Assembly: GCF_004342005.1 (NCBI RefSeq)
Contig: NZ_SMBX01000002.1
Span: 372,001-436,000 of the forward strand
Origin: Paracandidimonas soli
Lineage (GTDB): Bacteria > Pseudomonadota > Gammaproteobacteria > Burkholderiales > Burkholderiaceae_B
Direction of reading: 5' to 3'
DNA: 64,000 nt
This document shows, piece by piece, positions 1 through 8,497 of the stretch; position 1 is the stretch's first letter; every line of letters begins with the position of its first letter. The notes below the pieces were generated by a model that ran no database searches, was not told the origin of the DNA, and saw only the letters and a program-made list of their open reading frames with translations. Both the position numbers and the translations under genes were made by a program.

Positions 1-474
1 CCGCTGTTCCGTATCCAGGACGAAGCCGGCGAAAGACAGGCGCCGGTGTCCGATGCTCCCTGGCGCTTGAGCGGCCACTGTCCGCCTGAGCAGGGTTTTC
101 GCGCGTGCAAGCAGGAGCCGAGGGTTGAAAGGCTTTGTGACATAGTCGTCGGCGCCCACTTCCAGGCCCACGATCTTGTCGATGTCTTCCGTGCGGCTGG
201 TGACGAGGATGATGCCGATGCCCGCATTGCGGGCCCGGATCTCGCGCGCCAGGGAAATGCCGTCCTGGCCGGGAAGATTGATGTCCAGCAGGATCAGCGC
301 GACGGGAGATGACGCCAGTATGCTCCACATCCCCGATCCGTCCTCGGCTGCAAGCACGCGGTAGCCCTCTTTGGAAAAATAGGCGTGCAGGCGCTGCCGC
401 ATGACGGCGTCGTCATCCACGACGAGGACGGTGGCGGGAGCGCTGGACGGTGTCGCAAGGATGGAACTGTGCAT
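1..474 (-). CDS. OmpR-family response regulator (C-terminus beyond window)
   Basis: The 158 visible residues form a CheY-like receiver followed by the start of a winged-helix effector domain. The acidic pocket is at residues 20-22 (VVDDDAVMR), the likely phosphoacceptor is Asp64 in LILLDINLPG, and the conserved Lys lies in YVTKPF. After about residue 130 the sequence GHRRLSFAGF is typical of the first strands of an OmpR/PhoB DNA-binding domain, which runs off the left edge. The ATG at 474 lies 7 nt beyond the radC stop on the same strand, so the two could be co-transcribed. No histidine kinase is visible, so the signal is unknown. Family assignment is firm; the specific regulator is not identified. 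Confidence 0.85.
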   Translation of the reverse strand, partial: MHSSILATPSSAPATVLVVDDDAVMRQRLHAYFSKEGYRVLAAEDGSGMWSILASSPVALILLDINLPGQDGISLAREIRARNAGIGIILVTSRTEDIDKIVGLEVGADDYVTKPFNPRLLLARAKTLLRRTVAAQAPGSIGHRRLSFAGFVLDTEQR

Positions 475-481
475 GCGGGAA

Positions 482-1162
482 TTATGCCATGTCGCCGCGC
501 TCCGCCAGGGATGTCACGGTGTCGGGCGTGACGATCATGTGATCCAGCAGCCGCACGTCGATGAGCTGCAGGGCATTGCGCAGGTGGCGGGTCAGCGCCA
601 GGTCGGCGTGGCTGGGATCACGGACGCCGGACGGGTGATTGTGCGACAGGATGACTGCGGCGGCATGATGGGCCAGGGCGGCCTTGACCACCTCGCGAGG
701 GTAGACCGACGCCTGGCTGAGCGTGCCGCGGGACAGGGTTTCGTGGCAGATCAGCCTGTGCTGGCTGTCGAGGAAGAGGGCCATGCAGTGCTCGACCTTC
801 AGGTGGGCCAGGTGCGCCGCGCAGAATTGCTTGACCTTGCCGGGCTGATCCAGGCAGTGCCCGTTGGCCAGGGTCTCTCCCAGCGAGCGGCGGGCAAGTT
901 CGCTGACGGCGAGCAGTTCGCAGGTTTTGGCCTTGCCCAGGCCGCGCGTGCGCATCAGGCTGCCTGCGTCGGCTGACAGCAGGCCTCGTAAACCGTTAAA
1001 CTGCTGCATCAGCGCGTGGCCCAGGGCCACGGCGTCACAACCGGGAATGCCGGTGCGCAGGATGATGGCCAGCAGTTCCGGCGATGTCAGGGCGGAAGGC
1101 CCGTGGGCCAGCAGGCGTTCGCGGGGACGCTCGTGCAACGGGACGATTGCTTGGTTTTTCAT
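482..1162 (-). CDS. radC: RadC-family JAB/MPN metal-binding protein
   Basis: A 226-residue RadC-type protein. The N-terminal half has a helix-hairpin-helix-like segment (RTRGLGKAKTCELLA, about residues 70-84). The C-terminal half is a JAB1/MPN+ domain with the zinc motif HNHPSGVRDPSHAD. Family knowledge: the old label DNA repair protein RadC is not well supported experimentally and the biochemical role is unsettled. The length matches the family norm. It is transcribed away from fkpB, with 71 nt between the two start codons, and is followed directly by a response regulator. Start chosen: ATG at 1162, which begins the conserved segment ending in RPRERLLAHG. Confidence 0.93.
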   Translation of the reverse strand: MKNQAIVPLHERPRERLLAHGPSALTSPELLAIILRTGIPGCDAVALGHALMQQFNGLRGLLSADAGSLMRTRGLGKAKTCELLAVSELARRSLGETLANGHCLDQPGKVKQFCAAHLAHLKVEHCMALFLDSQHRLICHETLSRGTLSQASVYPREVVKAALAHHAAAVILSHNHPSGVRDPSHADLALTRHLRNALQLIDVRLLDHMIVTPDTVTSLAERGDMA

Positions 1163-1233
1163 GATTGTGCCGCAGGCAGTGTTTCATCCGGTGACTTTCA
1201 AACTACCCGCTACAGTGACAGAATTAGATTGCC

Positions 1234-1701
1234 ATGTCTGAACCAGTGAATGCTTTTGTCCTTGCAGATTCCTACCTGACCCTGCACTATCGCGTGACGC
1301 TCCTGAGCGGCTCCGCCGCCGGTTCGGTCTTTGCCGATACGTTCACCGGCAGGCCGGGCACCCTGCAGATGGGCGACGGCCAATGGGCCCCGGCCATGGA
1401 AGCGCCGCTGGTCGGCCGGCAGGAAGGCGAGGCCTTCAGCTATGAGATTCCGGCGGCGCAGGCCTACGGCGAGCGCAACCCCGAGCTGCTCCAGCGCGTG
1501 TCGCTGAGCCTGCTGGCCGAGCACGGCGGCGAGGATGCGAACTTCCAGCCCGGGGACCTGGTCGAGTTCTCCGCGCCCAATGGGGGAAGCTATTCGGGCG
1601 TGCTCAAGGAGCTGGGCGACGACTGGGCGCTGTTCGATTTCAACCATCCGCTGGCGGGCGCGGACCTGAAGCTGGATGTTTCCATCCTCGGAGTGCTGTA
1701 A
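1234..1701 (+). CDS. fkpB: FKBP-type peptidyl-prolyl isomerase (SlpA/FkpB-like)
   Basis: A 155-residue SlyD/FkpB-like prolyl isomerase without a signal peptide, so cytoplasmic. It starts with an FKBP half-domain ([15 protein letters not shown]). The conserved [14 protein letters not shown] segment at about residues 79-92 leads into the insert-in-flap domain, and the FKBP fold resumes at [10 protein letters not shown]. Known role of the family: prolyl isomerisation and chaperone-like binding of folding intermediates. Its TAA shares one base with the ATG of ispH, so the two genes are translationally coupled. The fkpB-ispH pair is a widespread proteobacterial arrangement. Confidence 0.93.
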   Translation: MSEPVNAFVLADSYLTLHYRVTLLSGSAAGSVFADTFTGRPGTLQMGDGQWAPAMEAPLVGRQEGEAFSYEIPAAQAYGERNPELLQRVSLSLLAEHGGEDANFQPGDLVEFSAPNGGSYSGVLKELGDDWALFDFNHPLAGADLKLDVSILGVL

Positions 1702-2696
1702 TGGCGCAGTCATCCAATACCGATATGCATGCGGAAATCGTGCTGGCGCAGCCGCGCGGTTTTTGCGCCGGGGTGGACAGGGCCATCGATATCGTCGAGC
1801 GCGCGCTCGAACTGCATGGCGCGCCCATTTATGTCCGCCATGAAATCGTGCATAACCGCTACGTGGTGCAGGACCTGAGGGCGAAAGGCGCCGTGTTCAT
1901 CCAGGAACTCGAGGAAGCGCCGAAAGGCTCTATCGTCGTGTTTTCCGCGCACGGCGTCTCCAGGAAGGTGCGGGAGGATGCCGAGCGCATGGGGCTCAAG
2001 GTATTCGATGCTACATGCCCCCTGGTGACCAAGGTGCATATCGAGGTGTCGCGCATGCGCGCGGCAGGCCGCGAAATCATCATGATCGGCCATAAGGGTC
2101 ATCCCGAGGTCGAAGGGACGCTGGGGCAGGCCGATGGCGGCATGCACTTGGTGGAAACGCCGGAAGACGTGCTGGAGCTCGAAGTCCAGGATCCCGGCAA
2201 TCTGGCGTTCGTGACGCAGACGACACTCTCCGTGGACGATGCGCAGCGCGTGGCGCAAGCCCTGCGCGACCGCTTCCCCGGCATCGCCGAGCCCAAGAAA
2301 AGCGATATCTGCTATGCCACGCAGAACCGCCAGGACGCCGTCAAGATCATGGCGCCGACGTGCGATCTGGTGATCGTGGTGGGCAGTACGAACAGTTCGA
2401 ATTCCAACCGCCTGAGGGAAGTTGCCGAGCGCAAGGGCGCGGCCGCTTACCTCGTGGACGACCCGGGCATGATCGATCCGGCATGGCTGGAAGGCGCGAA
2501 GCGCGTCGGGGTGACGGCGGGCGCGTCCGCGCCCGAGGTGCTGGTGGAGCAAGTGATAGGCCGCCTGAAGGAACTGGGCGCAATTTCCGTGCGCACGCTG
2601 GAGGGAGCGGAGGAAAACGTATCGTTCCCCCTGCCCAGGGAGCTGTCGCGCAAGCTGGCGGACGAATCCGTTTCCAAGAGCGGGTCCGGCAAGTAA
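1701..2696 (+). CDS. ispH: 4-hydroxy-3-methylbut-2-enyl diphosphate reductase
   Basis: Last enzyme of the MEP isoprenoid pathway. It reduces HMBPP to IPP and DMAPP using a [4Fe-4S] cluster. The three cluster cysteines are visible in [21 protein letters not shown] and [11 protein letters not shown]. Other landmarks are [12 protein letters not shown] near the N-terminus and [11 protein letters not shown], with [11 protein letters not shown] near the end. At 331 residues it has a slightly extended N-terminus; the inner Met10 ([10 protein letters not shown]) is an alternative start, but the ATG at 1701 overlaps the fkpB stop, suggesting coupling. No quality concerns. Confidence 0.96.
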   Translation: MAQSSNTDMHAEIVLAQPRGFCAGVDRAIDIVERALELHGAPIYVRHEIVHNRYVVQDLRAKGAVFIQELEEAPKGSIVVFSAHGVSRKVREDAERMGLKVFDATCPLVTKVHIEVSRMRAAGREIIMIGHKGHPEVEGTLGQADGGMHLVETPEDVLELEVQDPGNLAFVTQTTLSVDDAQRVAQALRDRFPGIAEPKKSDICYATQNRQDAVKIMAPTCDLVIVVGSTNSSNSNRLREVAERKGAAAYLVDDPGMIDPAWLEGAKRVGVTAGASAPEVLVEQVIGRLKELGAISVRTLEGAEENVSFPLPRELSRKLADESVSKSGSGK

Positions 2697-2736
2697 TCCC
2701 AGATCATCCATTGTTTCAAACCAAGGAAATCTTTCT

Positions 2737-4140
2737 ATGAAAAAAAGTACAGCCGTCGTTGCGGTGGTGGCAGCGCTTGTCCTGGCTTATGGCGGGGCAT
2801 CCTGGTACATTGGCAAGCAGGCCCAGACCAAGGTGACGCAGGCGGTCGAAGAGGCCAACCAGAAGCTGATTACCGTGCTCGGACCGGATTTTTCCGGCGA
2901 AGACCTGAAGATTTCCATTCTGGAGTACCAGCGCGGAATCTTTTCGTCGGATGTGAAGTATTCGCTGCAATTGCGCGATGCCGACGGCGAGGCCATCGAG
3001 CTGCTGCTGCAGGACGACCTGCAGCACGGGCCTTTCCCCTGGGGAGCGTTGGCGTCCGGCACTCTCAAGCCGCTGCTGGCCTATAGCCAGTCCAAGCTCA
3101 TCCCCACCGAAACGCTCAAGCCGTGGTTCGATTCGGCCAAGGGCGAGCCGATGCGGGTGCGTACCAGCATCGGCCTGGGCGGCGAGGGCGTATCCGACTG
3201 GCGCTTCGCGCCTGTCGATCTGGCCAAGGACGATGTGCGCATCAGCTTCAGCGGCGCCGATCTGAACATGAATTTCGCCGGCAATTGGGAAGAAGGTACG
3301 GCCGATGGCGGATTCGCGCTGCTGGACATCAAGGACGATACCGGCCAGTTGCTGATTCGCGATGTCGTCCTGGAAAGCAATGCGAAGCGCAATGACGAGA
3401 ATGTGTTGCAGTCGGAGAGCAAGGCATCCGTCGGCCTGGTGCAGGTTTCAGGATCGGAACTTGCCGACGTCGAGCTCGGCAAGCTGGAGGTTGCGCTGAG
3501 CAGCGAGCAGCAGGGCGACATCATCGATGGCGATCTGCGCTATACCTTTGGTTCGGTCAAGGCGTCTGGCATGGATCTGGGCACCATCGGCCTGCGCGTG
3601 AGCGCGACCGGGCTGGATGCCAAAGTACTCGGAGAGCTGGCCGCGCTGTTGGAGCAAAGCGATCCGGAAGAGGTCGGCATGGGCACGGAAGCTTCCGGCG
3701 CGCTGGCCGCCAAGTTCGTGGAGCTGTTCAAGACCGCTCCCAGCATTTCGATCGATCCCCTGTCCTGGAGGAACGATAAGGGAGAAAGCCGCCTGATCCT
3801 GAACGTGGACCTGAAGGACGGCAGCGCCCAGGAAGCCGAAATCGCCGAGCTGGCCTATCTGGACAAGGCTAACCTGGATGTGATGATCTCCCGCGACATG
3901 TTCCTGCGTCTCTTCAGCCAGGCACAGGGCGGCGAAGGCGGCGATGCGGAAGCCATGGAAAGCTTCGGCGGCATGCTGTTCGACCAGTACACGGCAAGGC
4001 TGCACGGTGCGGGTCTCGTGGCGCAGGAGAGCGGGGATATCGCCATCAAGATTTCGTACACGGATGGCAATATCGATCTCAATGGCCAGACCATGCCCGT
4101 CGAGGAATTCATTCAGCGTGCGATGATGGCCGCAATGTAA
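2737..4140 (+). CDS. YdgA-like DUF945 protein, membrane-anchored periplasmic
   Basis: A 467-residue protein with one N-terminal hydrophobic segment (residues about 5-24, VVAVVAALVLAYGGASWYIG) followed by a long soluble region. Domain order and size match the DUF945/YdgA family, whose biochemical role is poorly defined. It probably acts as an uncleaved signal-anchor protein facing the periplasm. The ATG at 2737 follows AAGGAA. It lies 40 nt downstream of ispH and ends at a strong bidirectional hairpin. Function beyond the family label cannot be deduced. Confidence 0.8.
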   Translation: MKKSTAVVAVVAALVLAYGGASWYIGKQAQTKVTQAVEEANQKLITVLGPDFSGEDLKISILEYQRGIFSSDVKYSLQLRDADGEAIELLLQDDLQHGPFPWGALASGTLKPLLAYSQSKLIPTETLKPWFDSAKGEPMRVRTSIGLGGEGVSDWRFAPVDLAKDDVRISFSGADLNMNFAGNWEEGTADGGFALLDIKDDTGQLLIRDVVLESNAKRNDENVLQSESKASVGLVQVSGSELADVELGKLEVALSSEQQGDIIDGDLRYTFGSVKASGMDLGTIGLRVSATGLDAKVLGELAALLEQSDPEEVGMGTEASGALAAKFVELFKTAPSISIDPLSWRNDKGESRLILNVDLKDGSAQEAEIAELAYLDKANLDVMISRDMFLRLFSQAQGGEGGDAEAMESFGGMLFDQYTARLHGAGLVAQESGDIAIKISYTDGNIDLNGQTMPVEEFIQRAMMAAM

Positions 4141-4191
4141 ACCGAAAGTGGTGTTGGGCGGCGACGCCGCCTTCAACCCGATGCGCAATGG

Positions 4192-4227
4192 AAAGCGGCG
4201 CTTCCCGTGGATGGGAAGCGCCGCTTT
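4192..4227. terminator. Bidirectional rho-independent terminator
   Basis: A perfect 15-bp inverted repeat (arms 4192-4206 and 4213-4227) has a 6-nt loop, A residues on the left and T-rich sequence on the right. It sits exactly between the converging ydgA-like gene and the carboxynorspermidine dehydrogenase gene, so it can end both transcripts. Confidence 0.9.
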
Positions 4228-4230
4228 CTT

Positions 4231-5490
4231 TCATTCGGCGAAGGATTCGGCGCAGAGTTCCAGCAACTGGTCCGATTCGCCCTCCTGGATGCGTGTGGGC
4301 AGGCCGATGTCGTTGAGCAGTTCCAGCAGAGGTTCGGGAGGCAGTTCCTCCACGTTGGCCATCGTCTTGACGTCCCAGTCTCCGCGGGCGATCAGCAATG
4401 CGGCGGCCGCCGCTGGAACGCCGGCCGTGTAGGAAATGGCCTGGCTGCCGGTTTCCGCATAGCTTTCCTCGTGGCTGCAGATGTTGTAGATGAAAATCTC
4501 GCGATGCCTGCCGTCCTTTTCTCCCTTGACGAGATTGCCGATGCAGGTCTTGCCGGTGTAGTCGGGCGCAAGGGACGCGGGATCGGGCAGGATGGCCTTG
4601 ACGACTTGCAGGGGGACGACGGACTGCCCGTCGTCCAGGCGCACAGGCTTTTCCGAGAGCAGGCCCAGATTGTTCAGGACATTGAATACATTGATGTAGT
4701 GTTCGCCGAAGCCCATCCAGAAGCGTATGTTCGGTACTTTCAGGTGATGGGACAGGCTGTGGATCTCGTCATGGCCGGTCAGGTAGGTGGTCTGCGTGCC
4801 GACGACGGGGAGGAAGTCCGTGCGGTGGACTTCGAACATGCTGTTGGCTACCCAGGCATTGTTCTGCCACGTCCATGCGCGCCCAGTGAATTCCCGGAAG
4901 TTGATTTCCGGGTTGAAGTTCGTGGCGAAGTAGCGGCCGTGGCTGCCGGCGTTGACGTCGATGATGTCGATGGAGTCCACGCGGTCGAAATAGGATTTGC
5001 AGGCCAGCGCGGCGTAGGCGTTGACGACGCCGGGATCGAAGCCGATGCCGAGGATGGCGGTAATGCCGTTTTCCCTGCAGGCGTCGCGGCGCTTCCATTC
5101 ATAGTTGGCATACCACGGAGGCTGTTCGCAGACCTTGGCCGGGTCTTCGTGGATGGCAGTGTCGATGTAGGCGGCGCCTGTTTCGATGCAGGCCTGCAGC
5201 ACCGGCATGTTGACGAAAGCGGATCCGACATTGATGACGATCTGTGCATTGGTGCTGGATATAAGGGATTTGACCGCCTCGATGTCCAGCGCATCCAGTG
5301 CATGAGCCTGCAGCACGCCTGGAGCCTTCAGGCTGCGTTTTTCATGGATGCTGTCAATGATGGCCTGGCATTTCTCGACCGTGCGCGAGGCGATATGGAT
5401 GTCGCCCAGCGTATCGTTGTGTTGAGCGCATTTGTGCGCAGCGACCTGGCCTACACCGCCAGCGCCGATAATGAGGACATTTCTTTTCAT
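4231..5490 (-). CDS. Carboxynorspermidine/carboxyspermidine dehydrogenase
   Basis: A 419-residue member of the saccharopine dehydrogenase family. The N-terminal Rossmann motif is NVLIIGAGGVGQVAAHKCA (residues 3-21). IASRTVEKCQAIID and a catalytic-domain signature around GFDPGVVNAYAALA match carboxynorspermidine synthase (CASDH). Known reaction: NADPH-dependent condensation of putrescine or diaminopropane with aspartate semialdehyde to carboxy(nor)spermidine. The decarboxylase for the next step lies 45 nt upstream on the same strand, so together they form the SpeD/SpeE-independent spermidine route. Which polyamine is made cannot be read from the sequence. Confidence 0.9.
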   Translation of the reverse strand: MKRNVLIIGAGGVGQVAAHKCAQHNDTLGDIHIASRTVEKCQAIIDSIHEKRSLKAPGVLQAHALDALDIEAVKSLISSTNAQIVINVGSAFVNMPVLQACIETGAAYIDTAIHEDPAKVCEQPPWYANYEWKRRDACRENGITAILGIGFDPGVVNAYAALACKSYFDRVDSIDIIDVNAGSHGRYFATNFNPEINFREFTGRAWTWQNNAWVANSMFEVHRTDFLPVVGTQTTYLTGHDEIHSLSHHLKVPNIRFWMGFGEHYINVFNVLNNLGLLSEKPVRLDDGQSVVPLQVVKAILPDPASLAPDYTGKTCIGNLVKGEKDGRHREIFIYNICSHEESYAETGSQAISYTAGVPAAAAALLIARGDWDVKTMANVEELPPEPLLELLNDIGLPTRIQEGESDQLLELCAESFAE

Positions 5491-5535
5491 GTCGGTTCGG
5501 ACTCTCGTGATAGTGGTTAGTGGGGGCAGGGATGG

Positions 5536-6636
5536 TCAGGAAAGACTCTGTACGTAATCATCGAAAACGAACTCCTTGACGAGTTGAGTGGTGCCGTCGA
5601 GGCGCTTGACGGCGATGGACGGCATGTTGACGCCGTTGAACCAGTTTTTCTTTACCATGGTGTAGCCGGCCGCGTCCTGTATGGAGATGCGGTCGCCGAC
5701 CCGCAGCGGCCGATCGAAGCGGAATTCGCCGAAGATGTCGCCCGCCAGGCAGGACTTGCCGCAGACCATGTAGGCATGTTCGCCTGCGTCGGGCTCGATC
5801 CTGGCGCTCAGCCGGTAGATCAGCAGGTCCAGCATATGGGCTTCGATCGAGCTGTCGACGATGGCCAGCTTCTTGCCGCCGTTTTCCAGCACATCCAGCA
5901 CCGAGACTTCCAGCGTAGCGCTGTTGGTGATGGCTGCTTCGCCGGGTTCCAGGTAGACCTGGACGCCGTAGGTTTCGGCGAAGGCCTTCAGGCGGTCGGC
6001 GAAGGCATCCAGGGGATAGTCCTTGCCCGTGAAGTGGATGCCGCCGCCCAGGCTGACCCATTCTACTTTATGCAGCAAATGGCCGAAGCGGGATTCGATC
6101 TGCGACAGCATTTCGTCGAACAGGGCGAAGTCGCGGTTTTCGCAATTGTTGTGAATCATGAAGCCCGAGATCCGGTCGATGACCGAGGCGATGCGCTCGG
6201 GATCGGATTCGCCCAGCCTGCTGTGAGGGCGTGAGGGATCCGCCAGCAGGTAGGGGGAGTTGCTGGCCTGCGGGTTGACGCGCAGCCCGCGCACGTGACC
6301 GGAAGATGCCTGCTCGAAGCGCTCGAGCTGACTGATGGAGTTGAAAATGATCTTGTCCGAATGCGCCAGCACTTCGCCGATTTCGTGATCGGCATAGGCG
6401 ACGCTGTAGGCGTGGGTTTCTCCACCGAACTTCTGGTGGCCCAGCTTGACTTCGTACAGCGAGGAGGATGTGGTGCCATCCATGTACTGGCGCATGAGGC
6501 CGAAGGCGGACCAGGTGGCGAAGCACTTCAGGGCCAGCAGCGTCTTGGCGCCGGAGCGCTCCCGGAGGCGCTGCATGATGCGCAGGTTCTCCAGGAGACG
6601 GGATTCATCGATCAGGTAGTAGGGTGTCTGCAGCAT
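5536..6636 (-). CDS. nspC: Carboxynorspermidine decarboxylase
   Basis: A 366-residue PLP-dependent decarboxylase of the alanine-racemase-fold group. The PLP lysine lies in LLALKCFATWS (about residue 37). Substrate-site features include VSLGGGIHFTG and LEPGEAA, and CGKSCLAGDIFGEF is the Cys/Asp signature near the C-terminus. Known role: decarboxylation of carboxynorspermidine or carboxyspermidine to the polyamine. It is transcribed ahead of the dehydrogenase gene, so both steps are in one unit. The length is normal for NspC and clearly shorter than DAP decarboxylase LysA, its closest confusable relative. Confidence 0.92.
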   Translation of the reverse strand: MLQTPYYLIDESRLLENLRIMQRLRERSGAKTLLALKCFATWSAFGLMRQYMDGTTSSSLYEVKLGHQKFGGETHAYSVAYADHEIGEVLAHSDKIIFNSISQLERFEQASSGHVRGLRVNPQASNSPYLLADPSRPHSRLGESDPERIASVIDRISGFMIHNNCENRDFALFDEMLSQIESRFGHLLHKVEWVSLGGGIHFTGKDYPLDAFADRLKAFAETYGVQVYLEPGEAAITNSATLEVSVLDVLENGGKKLAIVDSSIEAHMLDLLIYRLSARIEPDAGEHAYMVCGKSCLAGDIFGEFRFDRPLRVGDRISIQDAAGYTMVKKNWFNGVNMPSIAVKRLDGTTQLVKEFVFDDYVQSLS

Positions 6637-6732
6637 ATGTGATGGTCTGCTCGCCTGTTCCAGGACAGTGCGTTCGGTTGCTGGGCGGGCCGGATGCCTG
6701 TTTTCGCGATCCGGATAACTGCGGCCCTCGGG

Positions 6733-6752
6733 GGCGGAGGTATTCCTCCGCC
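6733..6752 (-). terminator. Hairpin after the TetR gene, weak terminator
   Basis: An 8-bp perfect inverted repeat (6733-6740 and 6745-6752, loop TATT) begins 2 nt beyond the TetR stop codon. It lacks a U-tract, so it may be only a transcript-end stabiliser, with readthrough into nspC possible. Confidence 0.35.
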
Positions 6753-6754
6753 GG

Positions 6755-7369
6755 CTAGTGTTGGAAACCTTCGGCGGGAGCCTTGGGCTCCAGGCAGGGA
6801 TAGTCCTTCGGACGCGTGGTCATGGCGCGCAGTTCTTCCAGGACTGCCTTGCGCCTTTGCGGCTGGTTTTGCCGGCCCTCGACCAGGTCGGACAGCCAGA
6901 GGCCGTCGGCCGCCAGCCGCACGATCCAGGTTGCCGGAGAAGCGTCGATATCCCCGTTCTGGCGTAGGCGGCCTTCGACCCAGTCGTGCCAGCGCCTGCG
7001 CCATTCCGGCTCGGAGAACAGCATGACGGACAGCACTGCCCATTGGCCATTTCCCGCCATCCAGTCGCGGCTGGCCATGGCATCGAGATAGGCGCGGGCA
7101 AAGCGGCCGGTTTCGATTTCGTCCTGGGCCATCGCCTGGGCGATGCGCTCTTCCAGGCGCCGCAGGAATTCGTCGCAAAGGGCTTCGAGCAGGGCGTGCT
7201 TGCTGGGGAAGTGGTGCAGCAGGCCGCCCTTGCTGACGCCGGCGGCGCGAGCGACCGCCTCCAGGGTCAGGCCGGTAAGGCCTTGCTCCACGGCCAATGC
7301 CGCAGCCTCGTCCAGCAACTGCCGGCGGACTACGACGGGTTGTTTTTTGCGATGATGGGCTTCGGACAT
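6755..7369 (-). CDS. TetR/AcrR-family transcriptional regulator
   Basis: A 204-residue regulator. The N-terminal helix-turn-helix is clear (LTLEAVARAAGVSKGGLLHH, then FPSKHALLEAL; residues about 33-64). The C-terminal ligand domain resembles the common TetR_C group with a YCPLEPKA-poor, divergent tail, so no ligand can be proposed. It precedes nspC by 118 nt on the same strand and could regulate the polyamine genes or the divergent unit, but neither is shown. There is 395 nt between it and ahpC. Confidence 0.88.
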   Translation of the reverse strand: MSEAHHRKKQPVVVRRQLLDEAAALAVEQGLTGLTLEAVARAAGVSKGGLLHHFPSKHALLEALCDEFLRRLEERIAQAMAQDEIETGRFARAYLDAMASRDWMAGNGQWAVLSVMLFSEPEWRRRWHDWVEGRLRQNGDIDASPATWIVRLAADGLWLSDLVEGRQNQPQRRKAVLEELRAMTTRPKDYPCLEPKAPAEGFQH

Positions 7370-7658
7370 CGTAGAAAGATACCGCCTGGACGGTTTCTTG
7401 TCAAGAAAAGAGATGACAAGATGCTACGGCGGCGAGGCGGTCGGGCACGCATCAGAACATGCGTCTTCGCTGGGCGGCGTCATCCGCGGATGGGCCCGAA
7501 GGGTAGGGGTATTGCGGGCAGGCGCGGATCTGTGCCATGTTGCGGCCGGAGTTTGACGTCAGATTGTCATGGAGTCAGACTAGTCTTTCGTCGGGCGAAA
7601 TCTCAGGAATGAATCTCCCTGCGGGCCGGCTCTTGAAATATGGCTTTCCGCCCCAATC

Positions 7659-7695
7659 ATAGAATTTACATATCTGCTTTATAAAATTAATCAAT
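7659..7695 (+). promoter_or_regulatory. Candidate OxyR binding site upstream of ahpC
   Basis: The sequence fits the OxyR pattern of four ATAG/CTAT tetranucleotides spaced by 7 nt: ATAG at 7659, ATAT at 7670, ATAA at 7681, CAAT at 7692. This is 13 of 16 positions with exact spacing. It lies in an AT-rich block of the 395-nt gap before ahpC and overlaps an 8-bp inverted repeat (7684-7691 / 7699-7706). AT-richness raises the chance of a false match. The rest of the gap (7370-7650) shows nothing recognisable. Confidence 0.5.
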
Positions 7696-7724
7696 TTTAT
7701 TAATTTCCAGATATTGTTTATTCT
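7696..7724 (+). promoter_or_regulatory. Putative ahpC promoter
   Basis: TATTCT at 7719-7724 is a plausible -10. The -35 region 17 bp upstream (TTTATT, 7696-7701) is poor, as expected of an activator-dependent promoter abutting the OxyR-like site. The predicted leader is about 35 nt, ending in AAAGGA before the ATG. Confidence 0.4.
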
Positions 7725-7764
7725 ACGGTTTTCCTCAACACGACTTAGCAAAAGGATATCTGCA

Positions 7765-8328
7765 ATGTCTCTGATCAACACCCAGGTTCTACCATTCAAG
7801 GCAACGGCTTACCAGAACGGCAAGTTCATCGAAGTTACCGACGAGTCGCTCAAGGGCAAGTGGTCGGTCGTCGTGTTCTACCCCGCCGACTTCACGTTCG
7901 TGTGCCCGACCGAACTGGAAGACCTGGCTGACAACTATGCCGAGTTCCAGAAGCTGGGCGTCGAAGTCTACGGCGTTTCCACCGATACGCACTTCTCGCA
8001 CAAAGCATGGCACGACACTTCGGACGCCATCAAGAAAGTCCAGTACCCGCTGGTCGGCGACCCCACCGCAACGCTGGCGCGCAACTTCGACGTGCTGATC
8101 GAAGAAGAAGGCCTGGCGCTGCGCGGCACCTTCCTGATTAACCCCGAAGGCCAGATCAAGCTGTGCGAAATCCATGACAACGGCATCGGCCGCGATGCTT
8201 CCGAACTGCTGCGCAAGGTCAAGGCCGCCCAGTACGTCGCTTCGCACCCCGGCGAAGTCTGCCCCGCCAAGTGGAAGGAAGGCGCTGAAACGCTGAAGCC
8301 TTCGCTGGATCTGGTCGGCAAGATCTAA
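7765..8328 (+). CDS. ahpC: Alkyl hydroperoxide reductase peroxidase subunit (2-Cys peroxiredoxin)
   Basis: A 187-residue AhpC that reduces peroxides in the cytoplasm and is re-reduced by AhpF. The peroxidatic Cys is in [17 protein letters not shown] (about residue 47), and the resolving Cys is in [13 protein letters not shown] (about residue 166). The start was set at the ATG at 7765, preceded by AAAGGA, giving the standard MSLINTQV N-terminus; a longer reading frame upstream has no such support. ahpF follows 169 nt downstream on the same strand. Confidence 0.97.
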   Translation: MSLINTQVLPFKATAYQNGKFIEVTDESLKGKWSVVVFYPADFTFVCPTELEDLADNYAEFQKLGVEVYGVSTDTHFSHKAWHDTSDAIKKVQYPLVGDPTATLARNFDVLIEEEGLALRGTFLINPEGQIKLCEIHDNGIGRDASELLRKVKAAQYVASHPGEVCPAKWKEGAETLKPSLDLVGKI

Positions 8329-8497
8329 ATCCAGGCGCCAAGCCTGAAACATTGAATTGGATCAGGAACACCTGCTGGGCCGATGCGGTGCCTTATCCGG
8401 CACTGCATCGGTCGGGCGGGATGCGCCCGGGCGCGACATGCCCGGAGCCGCAGCAAAGACAAGACAATAGCAAAACCGCATCATTCAAGGAGTCGTC

